Shown piece by piece: positions 15,456 to 22,133 of a DNA stretch of 37,782 nt. The notes under the pieces are model-generated. The model saw nothing but the letters and a program-made list of their open reading frames with translations, was not told the DNA's origin and searched no databases. The position numbers were made by a program, and so were the translations under genes. Source of the stretch: Thermus tenuipuniceus (GTDB lineage Bacteria > Deinococcota > Deinococci > Deinococcales > Thermaceae); contig NZ_PRDA01000043.1 in assembly GCF_002964845.1 (NCBI RefSeq), positions 1-37,782 on the forward strand. Reading direction: 5' to 3'. The number at the start of each line of letters is the position of its first letter. Positions within the stretch are counted from its first letter, which is position 1.

Positions 15456-17159
15456 TTAGAACTCCTCGTCCCACTCCACGATGGTTTCGCTGGTGAGGGT
15501 GGTGGCGGGCCGCTCCACCGTGGGGGTTACCTCCGCCCCCCGCTCCTTGAGGAGGCCAAACTGGGCGGCGATGCCCCTAAGCCCAGCCGCGGCGAAGGCC
15601 ACCACCAGGAAGGCGGAAAGCCCCCAGGCCAGGTAGGGAGCCAGGGCTTGGGCCACAGAGAGGTTGGCCAGAACCCCTAAAGCGGGCAGCCCACCGTATT
15701 CAGCCAGGATGGAACCCAGATAGGAAAGCCCCTCGGCTATGATAGGCAGAACCAGGAAAAAGAAGGCTAGTCCCAGGAGGTTCCAGTAGACGTTGCGTCC
15801 GCCGAAGGTGAGGCGGATTAAGTACAAGGGGAAGAAGGCCAAAGCTCCCGCCAGAAGGAAGAAGACCGCCCGGGGAATGCCCAAAAGCAGGAGCTGGGTT
15901 TGAACCTGGGCGGCGTGCCAGGGGCCGAGGGTCCCCCCCAGCAGCCGCTCTTCTATCTCTTGAATCTCCCCTAGAAGCACGGTGAAGTCCACCGTCCGCA
16001 GACCTACAGCGTTTTGCATGGCTAAAAAAAGGCGGTCAGTGCGTTCGGCTAGCTCGGGGGCGTAGGCCCCCACCACGGGGTAGATCTTAAGGCGGAAGCG
16101 GCTGTAGGCGTATCCTAGCTGAGCCCGGGCCCGCAGGTACTGGCCCGTCTCCGTGTAGAGCTGGGCCTGGGCCAGGCTGCTGCGCACTTCATCCAGAAGG
16201 TCCAGCCAGTTCACCAGGCTAGGGATGGCCAGCCGCTGTAGGGCCTCACCCACCTGCTGGCCCACCTTCGGGTCCAAGCGGAGGAGGCTGACTTCCTCCC
16301 GGATCTCCTGGGGCAGGGCGGGTTCCGCCAAGCGTACCTGGGTGGGGGATGGAGCAGGGGGTGGGGCCGAGGAGGCTTGGGTGGGGCTGGGTGTGGGTGC
16401 GGAAACGGTGGGGGCTGGGGGCTGAGGGGAGGCAGGGGATGGAGAAGGTGGAGGTGAAGGTGCGGAAGCCGCAAGGCTCTTACGCCAGGCGGCCACCTTT
16501 CCTTGGAGCGCCTGGACATCTGGCCGGGAGCTTTCCCCGCCCGAAATCTTGGCCAAGACCTGGACGAACTCCTGGGCTTTTAGGGTGCTTTGCAGGCTGT
16601 CCTGGATCACCAGGAAGCGGGCGTAGGCCCGGGCCAGGGCCAGGTAGGCCTGGGGGCGGGAGGTGGCGGCGAGGGCCCGGTTTAAGTCCTCAGCCATAAG
16701 CTGGAGGTAGGACGACTCCAAGCGGCGACGGGCCTCTTCTGGGGGGAGGTCCTGTACCCCTTGGACCCCTGTGGGGGACAGGTCCGTGGCCCGGGATAGG
16801 CGGGCCAGGTAGGCAGCCTTGTCCCCGCTTGGGGCCTGGAAGAAGCCGTCGTAAAGGGCCTTGCCCAGGAGGTGGCGCACCAGGAAGAGGCGGGCCTCGA
16901 GGTCCACCCGGCTTTGCCTAAGCACCGCCTGCCGGGCATCCTGGAGGTGCAGAAGGGTGGCGTCGCGCAACACGGGAGGAAGCCCGTCGCTTTCCTGGCG
17001 CAGAAGGCTTTGCACCCGGTCCAGGGCGGCAAGGGCCTGGGTGGGGTCTTCCAGGCGCACCTGCCTTAAGGCTTCCTCCACACGGTCGTAAACCTGGGGC
17101 AGGGGGGCGGCCAAAGCCAAAAGGCCGAGGAACAAGGCTAGGGCAGACCATCTTTTCAT
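15456..17159 (-). CDS. Large exported protein with three C-terminal membrane helices, function unknown
   Basis: I do not recognise this 567-residue protein. A signal peptide (MKRWSALALFLGLLALAAPLPQ) is followed by a helical domain of about 200 residues, with TPR-like spacing such as DPTQALAALDRVQSLLRQ and AYLALARAYARFLVIQDSL. A Pro/Ser/Ala linker (about 220-275) leads to a second helical domain (about 280-405). Three membrane helices follow (about 415-437, 446-468, 495-520), then a short acidic cytoplasmic tail ending EWDEEF. It starts at ATG 17159, overlapping the stop of the roadblock-like gene by 4 nt. The topology suggests a large extracytoplasmic helical part anchored to the inner membrane, with the tail able to contact the cytoplasmic roadblock-like partner. 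Confidence 0.7.
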   Translation of the reverse strand: MKRWSALALFLGLLALAAPLPQVYDRVEEALRQVRLEDPTQALAALDRVQSLLRQESDGLPPVLRDATLLHLQDARQAVLRQSRVDLEARLFLVRHLLGKALYDGFFQAPSGDKAAYLARLSRATDLSPTGVQGVQDLPPEEARRRLESSYLQLMAEDLNRALAATSRPQAYLALARAYARFLVIQDSLQSTLKAQEFVQVLAKISGGESSRPDVQALQGKVAAWRKSLAASAPSPPPSPSPASPQPPAPTVSAPTPSPTQASSAPPPAPSPTQVRLAEPALPQEIREEVSLLRLDPKVGQQVGEALQRLAIPSLVNWLDLLDEVRSSLAQAQLYTETGQYLRARAQLGYAYSRFRLKIYPVVGAYAPELAERTDRLFLAMQNAVGLRTVDFTVLLGEIQEIEERLLGGTLGPWHAAQVQTQLLLLGIPRAVFFLLAGALAFFPLYLIRLTFGGRNVYWNLLGLAFFFLVLPIIAEGLSYLGSILAEYGGLPALGVLANLSVAQALAPYLAWGLSAFLVVAFAAAGLRGIAAQFGLLKERGAEVTPTVERPATTLTSETIVEWDEEF

Positions 17160-17767
17160 CCGCTGACCTCCGCTAGGGATATGAGCCGCCTCAGGGCGTG
17201 GAGTAGGCGGCCGATGTTGGCTTCCTTTCTGGCGAGAAGGCCGATGTATCCCTGGGCCAGGGGCCTTAAGGCCACGATTTCCCCCTCCAAAAGGGCATAG
17301 AAAACCCCGTAACCCTGACGCCTCAGGAGGGGGTAGGCCAGATCCAAGGGCACGGGGTCCCCGGAAAAAAGCTCCTCCTTACCGCTTTTTCCGGCCACCA
17401 CCACCCCTGTTACCCCCTCCAGGCGGGCGAGCCTTCTGGCCAGTTGCTGGCGGGCTGAGGGATCCTCGAGGTCCACCGCCTCCAGGGGCAGCTCTTCTTC
17501 CTCGGCTTCGGAGGCCTCGGCTTCCGCCACCGGGAAAGGGGCTTGTTCCCTCCATTCCCGCACCAAGGCCTTGAGCTCCGGGGGCATCTCCTGGAAGGGA
17601 AGAAGGCGGCTCAGCTCGGGCCAGAGGGTTTCCTCTAGAAGGCGCGCCCACTCCGCTGGGGAGGTGGGCATCCTCTGAGCCAGGGTCCGCCTCACCAGGT
17701 TTCCCGCAGCCCGGGGGGAAATGTACTGGCTTAGAACTTGCAAAAGGCTTTCCTCGTGTGACGCCAT
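17156..17767 (-). CDS. Protein with a probable C-terminal roadblock/LC7 domain
   Basis: The 203-residue protein has two parts. The N-terminal helical part (about 1-70) contains LLQVLSQYISPRAAGNLVRRTL. A Glu/Ala-rich spacer follows (about 75-100). The C-terminal part (about 105-200) has the roadblock/LC7 pattern: LARLEGVTGVVVAGKSGKEELFSG, then EGEIVALRPL and LLARKEANIGRLLHALRRL. Such domains, as in MglB, often bind small GTPases, but none is encoded here. It is the first gene of a two-gene unit and overlaps the membrane protein gene by ATGA, so the two products probably work together. The roadblock call is by pattern only. Confidence 0.55.
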   Translation of the reverse strand: MASHEESLLQVLSQYISPRAAGNLVRRTLAQRMPTSPAEWARLLEETLWPELSRLLPFQEMPPELKALVREWREQAPFPVAEAEASEAEEEELPLEAVDLEDPSARQQLARRLARLEGVTGVVVAGKSGKEELFSGDPVPLDLAYPLLRRQGYGVFYALLEGEIVALRPLAQGYIGLLARKEANIGRLLHALRRLISLAEVSG

Positions 17768-17785
17768 AGGAGGACACCCTGGGGC

Positions 17786-17814
17786 TTGCCAATCTGCCCT
17801 TCAGAGTGTACCAT
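17786..17814 (+). promoter_or_regulatory. Promoter of the tRNA cluster
   Basis: TTGCCA (17786-17791), a 17-bp spacer and TACCAT (17809-17814) precede the tRNA-Gln by 32 bp. A small hairpin GCCCGA-GGGA-TCGGGC (17822-17837) lies in the leader. On the other strand the same heptamer reads TATGGTA, which could serve the divergent roadblock gene. Confidence 0.65.
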
Positions 17815-17846
17815 AACCTCTGCCCGAGGGATCGGGCAAGTGCCGC

Positions 17847-17920
17847 TGGGGTGTCGTCTAACGGCAGGACAGCGGACTCTGGATCCGCCGGTCGTGGTTC
17901 GAGTCCACGCACCCCAGCCA
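17847..17920 (+). tRNA. tRNA-Gln (CUG)
   Basis: A 74-nt cloverleaf with acceptor TGGGGTG/CACCCCA, D-loop with GG, anticodon CTG in the loop of GGACTCTGGATCC, T-loop GGTTCGAGTCC, G discriminator and encoded CCA (17918-17920). The U1-A72 pair and G73 are standard identity features of tRNA-Gln. Confidence 0.95.
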
Positions 17921-17926
17921 AAACCT

Positions 17927-18001
17927 GGCCCCATCGACTAGTGGTTAGGTCACCGCCCTTTCAAGGCGGCGGCGGGGGTTCGAGTCCCCCTGGGGTCACC
18001 A
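17927..18001 (+). tRNA. tRNA-Glu (UUC)
   Basis: A 75-nt tRNA starting 6 nt after tRNA-Gln: acceptor GGCCCCA/TGGGGTC, anticodon TTC in the loop of CGCCCTTTCAAGGCG, T-arm GGGGGTTCGAGTCCCCC, A discriminator and encoded CCA. It differs from the next tRNA mainly in the D arm and anticodon stem. Confidence 0.95.
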
Positions 18002-18009
18002 GAAGCAGT

Positions 18010-18110
18010 CCGAGCCGCGCACGGCCCCATCGTCTAGAGGCCTAGGACACGGCCCTCTCAAGGCCGAGACGGGGGTTCGAATCCCCCTGGGGTCACCAGA
18101 TGCGGCTCGG
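18010..18110 (+). repeat. 9-bp inverted repeat flanking the second tRNA-Glu
   Basis: CCGAGCCGC (18010-18018) and GCGGCTCGG (18102-18110) are perfect complements. They leave only 4 nt before and 3 nt after the tRNA, so the precursor could fold with a stem closing directly over the acceptor stem. Confidence 0.65.
18023..18098 (+). tRNA. tRNA-Glu (CUC)
   Basis: A 76-nt tRNA with acceptor GGCCCCA/TGGGGTC, anticodon CTC in the loop of GGCCCTCTCAAGGCC, T-arm GGGGGTTCGAATCCCCC, A discriminator and encoded CCA (18096-18098). It shares the acceptor stem of the UUC isoacceptor upstream, which suggests tandem duplication. Confidence 0.95.
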
Positions 18111-18177
18111 ATTGCCTTTATACCGGGGCCGGATTTCCCTTGACGGGCGCCCCGGGCTTGGGGGAAACTGGATGGGC

Positions 18178-18206
18178 TATACCCCCACTGGGTATGTGGG
18201 GGTGTA
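18178..18206 (+). promoter_or_regulatory. Inverted repeat in the trxB upstream region
   Basis: An 11-bp stem (one G-T) pairs TATACCCCCAC (18178-18188) with GTGGGGGTGTA (18196-18206) around TGGGTAT. The left arm begins with a -10-like TATACC. It ends 24 bp before the trxB ATG. It could be an operator over the promoter or a leader hairpin; I cannot tell which. Confidence 0.4.
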
Positions 18207-18230
18207 ACCTGGACGGAGGAGGAGGGATCC

Positions 18231-19205
18231 ATGGAGTTCACCCTCACTGGGCTTGCGGGAAGCGGGGAAAAGGAGGAGCGGTACGACGTGGTCATCATCG
18301 GCGGGGGGCCTGCGGGCCTCACCGCGGGGATTTACGCCGGACGGGCCCAGCTCAAGACCGTCATCCTGGAAAAAGGCCTTCCCGGGGGGCAGATCGCCCA
18401 GACCGACGAGGTGGAAAACTACCCGGGCTTCCCCGAGGGCATCTCCGGGCCGGAGTTGGCCGGCCGCATGGTCCAGCAGGCGGAGAAGTTCGGCGCCAGG
18501 ATCATCATGGACGAGGTCCTGGGCCTCGAGGCCCAGGACGGGGGCTTTCTGGTGCGGGGGTTTGAGCGCTCCTACTTTGGGCGCGCGGTCATCATCGCCA
18601 CCGGGGCCAATCCCAGGAAGCTGGGGGTGCCTGGGGAGGAGAAGTTCTACGGCCGGGGGGTTTCCACCTGCGCCACCTGCGACGGTTTCTTCTACCGGGA
18701 CAAGGAGGTAGTGGTGGTGGGCGGCGGGGATGCGGCCGTGGAGGAGGGGCTTTTCCTCACCAAGTTCGCCCGCAAAGTAACCCTCATCCATCGCCGGGAC
18801 GAGCTAAGGGCCAACAAGGTGGCCCAGGCCCGGGCCTTCCAGAACCCCAAGATGCACTTCCTCTTTTCCCATATCGTCACCGAGGTCCTTGGGGAGGACC
18901 AGGTTACGGGGGTCAGGCTCAAAAACCTGAAGACGGGGGAGGAGTACGTCTACCCTACGGATGGGGTCTTTGTCTTCATCGGCCATGAGCCCAACACCTC
19001 CTTCCTCAAGGGGGTGGTGGAGCTCAGGCCTGACGGCTACGTGGCCGTGCGGGACGAGGTCTTCACCTCCGTTCCAGGCATCTTCGCCGCCGGGGATGTG
19101 GCCGACCCCATCTACCGCCAGCTCACCACCAGCGTGGGGGCGGGCACCCGGGCGGCCATGATGGCCGAGCGCTACCTGGCGGAGGCCCACGAGAAGGTGA
19201 GTTAG
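18231..19205 (+). CDS. trxB: Thioredoxin reductase
   Basis: TrxB reduces thioredoxin with NADPH through FAD and a redox-active disulfide. The 324-residue protein has the FAD motif GGGPAG (24-29), the CATC active site (Cys147, Cys150), the second nucleotide-binding motif [10 protein letters not shown] (164-173), the HRRDELRA motif (about 187-194) that favours NADPH, and the C-terminal FAD motif GIFAAGDV. A short N-terminal extension (about 17 residues) precedes the first strand YDVVIIGGG. The start has a strong SD (GGAGGAGGAGGG), unlike the leaderless genes around it. Confidence 0.96.
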   Translation: MEFTLTGLAGSGEKEERYDVVIIGGGPAGLTAGIYAGRAQLKTVILEKGLPGGQIAQTDEVENYPGFPEGISGPELAGRMVQQAEKFGARIIMDEVLGLEAQDGGFLVRGFERSYFGRAVIIATGANPRKLGVPGEEKFYGRGVSTCATCDGFFYRDKEVVVVGGGDAAVEEGLFLTKFARKVTLIHRRDELRANKVAQARAFQNPKMHFLFSHIVTEVLGEDQVTGVRLKNLKTGEEYVYPTDGVFVFIGHEPNTSFLKGVVELRPDGYVAVRDEVFTSVPGIFAAGDVADPIYRQLTTSVGAGTRAAMMAERYLAEAHEKVS

Positions 19206-19213
19206 GGCTTAGG

Positions 19214-20437
19214 GTGCGGGGCCTGGGGCTTTTGGGGCTTTTTCTTTGGGGTTTGGGCCTGGCCCAAGCTTCCATCCTTTACCTTCCCCTGGACGACCGC
19301 CCTCCCAACTGGGCCCCTTGCACCTGGGGCTTGGTGGTTTGCCCGCCCAAGGAAGTCTACCGCGCCTTCTTGGGGGCGGATCTCTTTGCGCTTCGGGCTT
19401 GGCTCCTTTCCACTCCGGGAAAGGCGTTGGTGGCCAGCCTGGACGCCCTGGCCTATGGGGGTCTCCTGCAAAGCCGGCACCTGCCCCTTGCCCCAGAGGA
19501 TGCCCTGGCCCGGCTTGGGCCCCTGCTCTCCTGGAGGGTGCGCCATGGGGGAGAGCTTCTCCTTTTCGGGGTGGTGCCCCGGTGGGATGCTACCTGGAGG
19601 CAAAGGAACTTGGCTGTGTTGCAGGCCTTGACCCCCTGGGCGAGACTCCCTCGAGTCTACCTAGAAGCGGTTTGGGACGACGCTTTAAGGAACTCCCCTG
19701 CCCCCAAAGAGGCCAAGACCCTTTCCTATCCCAGCCGCCCCGGAGCAGACGAGGCGGGACAGGTCCTTCTTCTAAGGGCCTCGAGGCCCGGCCTTAAGGT
19801 GGCGGTAGTCTACGAGGAGGAGTCCCTGGAGGGGCGTATCACACCCTATGAGGGCCTCCCCTTGCGGGATACGGTGACGGGGCTCCTCCAGAGCGCCTTT
19901 GCCCAAAGGGTTTCCCTGGAAGAGGGGCCCGACCTGGTCCTTTACGTGTACGGGGGCCGGAATCCCAGAGAGGCCACCCACGACCTGCTCCGCCTCATGC
20001 CTCGTTTTCCCGTGGCCCTGGCGGATCTTTCCCGGGTAAACCGGGGGGATCCCGGCCTCATGGCCTACCTTCAGGCCCTGGGACTTTACGCGCGGCTTGC
20101 TGCCTACGCCTCCTGGGGCACCCCGGCCAACAACCTGGGGAGCGCCCTGGCCCAGGGGGGGCTCTTCCTTAAGGACCCGGAGGGCCGCCTTGGGCGGCTC
20201 GCTGAGGCCTACTTCGCCTACTGGTGGGGGGAGGTGGGGCGCCCCTGGGTGCGTTCTCGTTTTTCCGATCCCCTGCCGGAGGGGGCTTCGGCGGTGAAGG
20301 GGCTCTGGCCCTACTTGGAGCTGGAGGGGCGTCGTGTGGAGCTTCGGCAGGTGGGGTTTCCCTGGGGGCGGTCGTTTGAGGCCTGGGGACTCCTGGAGGC
20401 CTCCCCGCTTCCCCGGGTGCCCGGGGTGGTAAAGTGA
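19214..20437 (+). CDS. Exported DUF4127-family protein
   Basis: The 407-residue protein has a signal peptide (MRGLGLLGLFLWGLGLAQA) followed at once by ILYLPLDDRPPNW, the hallmark start of DUF4127 proteins. Other family-like stretches are LVASLDALAYGGLLQSR, LYVYGGRNPREATHDLL and SWGTPANNLGSALAQG. The family has no established function that I know of; the conserved Asp, Arg, Tyr and Asn residues suggest an enzyme acting outside the membrane. The GTG start lies 8 nt after the trxB stop, so it may share its message. The next gene starts 7 nt downstream. Confidence 0.8.
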   Translation: MRGLGLLGLFLWGLGLAQASILYLPLDDRPPNWAPCTWGLVVCPPKEVYRAFLGADLFALRAWLLSTPGKALVASLDALAYGGLLQSRHLPLAPEDALARLGPLLSWRVRHGGELLLFGVVPRWDATWRQRNLAVLQALTPWARLPRVYLEAVWDDALRNSPAPKEAKTLSYPSRPGADEAGQVLLLRASRPGLKVAVVYEEESLEGRITPYEGLPLRDTVTGLLQSAFAQRVSLEEGPDLVLYVYGGRNPREATHDLLRLMPRFPVALADLSRVNRGDPGLMAYLQALGLYARLAAYASWGTPANNLGSALAQGGLFLKDPEGRLGRLAEAYFAYWWGEVGRPWVRSRFSDPLPEGASAVKGLWPYLELEGRRVELRQVGFPWGRSFEAWGLLEASPLPRVPGVVK

Positions 20438-20444
20438 CTCCGCG

Positions 20445-22025
20445 ATGACCTCTGAAGCGTTGGAGCTGCGGCGCCTGGAGGCTTTGGCTCAGGCCTGGCG
20501 CCTGCTGGCCCCCTTAGAGCGCCCGGAGGAGGTCTATCAGGCGGTGGTGAAGACGGCCAAGGGGGCCACCCGGGCGGTTTCCGTCCTCTTCTTCCTCTAC
20601 CGCAGGGAAGAGGGCGTCTTGGAGTTGGTGGCCGCCGAGGGGCCCTCCCGGCGACAGGTGGGGGTACGGCTTCCCCAGGGGCAAGGGGTTTCCTGGAAGG
20701 TGCTGGTGCAGGCCGAGCCCCTCTACATCCCCGACGTGAGCCAGGAGCCCCAGGCGGTCTTCCTTTCCGGCCTTCCCCAGCCAGGAGCCTACCTGGGGGT
20801 GGCCGTCCGGGACTCGGGCGGGACGCCCATAGGGGTGCTCTCCATGGACACCGTGGGGGGTGCAGGGGAGATCCTTCCCGAGGAACGCTTTTGGATCCAG
20901 GCCCTGGCGGAGGCGGCAGGGGTGGTCCTCTCCCGCATAGAGGCCTTAGAGCGCGCCCGGACGGAAGCGGAGCGGGCCCAGGCCCTTTTGGATCTTTCCC
21001 TGGCCCTGGAGAGCGCTCGGGAGCCCTTTTCTATGGCCAAAGACGCTCTGAACACCCTGCTCCGCCTAACCCCCTACCACGGGGGGGCGCTATACCTCTT
21101 CCAGGAGGGGACGGTGCGTCCGGTGGTGATCTCCGGACGCTACCCCCCAGGGTTTCCCCGGCTTTACGAGGAACACCCCATCCGCTTCGGGGAGGGGCTT
21201 CTGGGCCACCCCCGGCTTTGGGAGGGGCCGGTGTACGTGGAGGACTACGCCCGCTTTCCTGGGGCTCTGAAGCCCTTTGCGGAAAGCGGCCTCCGGTCGG
21301 CCCTCTTGGTTCCCTTGAGACCGGAGGGGCGGCGGTACGGGGTTTTAGCCTTGGGTTCGTTTGGGGAGAGGGTGCCTTACCGCCCGGAGGATGAGGGGGT
21401 ATTGAAGCTGGTGGCTAAGCGGCTGGAGGAGGCCTTGGAGCGCCTTTTCCAGCTGCACGCCCTGCGGGTCACCCGGGAGGCGGCCTTGAAGGCCCTCTCC
21501 CGGGTCTTGGAATACCGGGACTTGGAGACCAAAGGGCACACGGAGCGGGTGGCGGAGCTCTCCGTGCGGCTGGGCAAGGCCCTGGGCTTCCCGGACCTCG
21601 AGGCCCTCCGCCTGGGCGCCTACTTCCACGACCTGGGCAAGCTGGCCTTGCCCGACGAGATCCTGCGCAAGCCCGCGGCCCTTTCCACCGGGGAGTGGCA
21701 CCTGGTGAAGACCCATCCGGAGGTGGGTCTGGAGATCCTGAAAAGCCTGCCCTTTCTGCCGCAGGTGACCCTCAACGTGGTCCTTTACCACCACGAGCGT
21801 TGGGACGGCTCGGGCTACCCTAGGGGCCTCAAAGGGGAGGCGATCCCTCTGGAGGCCCGCATTTTTGCCGTGGTGGACGTGTACGATGCCCTTCTTTCCG
21901 AGCGGCCCTATAAGCGGGCCTGGACCCCAGAGGAGGCCCAAAAGGAACTCCGGGCCCAGGCGGGCAAGAGCCTGGACCCGGAGGTGGTGGAGGCCTTCTT
22001 GAGGCTGCTGCGTGACCATGCGTGA
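20445..22025 (+). CDS. Tandem GAF plus HD-GYP domain protein, likely c-di-GMP phosphodiesterase
   Basis: The 526-residue cytoplasmic protein starts with two GAF sensor domains (about 20-165 and 185-330), each ending in the pattern GVLSMDT or YGVLALGSF. A linking helix (about 165-185) and the helix before the HD domain (about 335-355) would transmit the signal. The HD-GYP domain (about 350-520) has HTERVAELSVRLG, the HD pair at about 395-396 (FHDLGKLALPDEIL), and HHERWDGSGYPRGLKGEAIPL (from about 449) containing the GYP motif. It should hydrolyse c-di-GMP. No membrane segment is present and the ligand of the GAF domains is unknown. A degenerate GGDEF-like protein is encoded 15 kb away. Confidence 0.92.
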   Translation: MTSEALELRRLEALAQAWRLLAPLERPEEVYQAVVKTAKGATRAVSVLFFLYRREEGVLELVAAEGPSRRQVGVRLPQGQGVSWKVLVQAEPLYIPDVSQEPQAVFLSGLPQPGAYLGVAVRDSGGTPIGVLSMDTVGGAGEILPEERFWIQALAEAAGVVLSRIEALERARTEAERAQALLDLSLALESAREPFSMAKDALNTLLRLTPYHGGALYLFQEGTVRPVVISGRYPPGFPRLYEEHPIRFGEGLLGHPRLWEGPVYVEDYARFPGALKPFAESGLRSALLVPLRPEGRRYGVLALGSFGERVPYRPEDEGVLKLVAKRLEEALERLFQLHALRVTREAALKALSRVLEYRDLETKGHTERVAELSVRLGKALGFPDLEALRLGAYFHDLGKLALPDEILRKPAALSTGEWHLVKTHPEVGLEILKSLPFLPQVTLNVVLYHHERWDGSGYPRGLKGEAIPLEARIFAVVDVYDALLSERPYKRAWTPEEAQKELRAQAGKSLDPEVVEAFLRLLRDHA

Positions 22026-22075
22026 AACTTGCCCCATAGGCAAGGGTGGATGGGGCTTGCCCATGGTTTTTTGGG

Positions 22076-22109
22076 CTTCCCCGTTATGGCGCAAGCCACA
22101 ACGGGGAAG
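22076..22109 (-). terminator. Probable glmS terminator hairpin (GCAA loop)
   Basis: A 15-bp stem (22076-22090 with 22095-22109) closes a GCAA tetraloop. The one mismatch on the plus strand is A-C, but on the minus strand the same position is a U-G pair, so the stem is intact in glmS RNA. A smaller hairpin (GCCCCAT/ATGGGGC, 22031-22037 with 22050-22056) follows the plus-strand HD-GYP gene. Confidence 0.6.
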
Positions 22110-22133
22110 GGTAGCCTTCTGGAAGGCCCGCCC

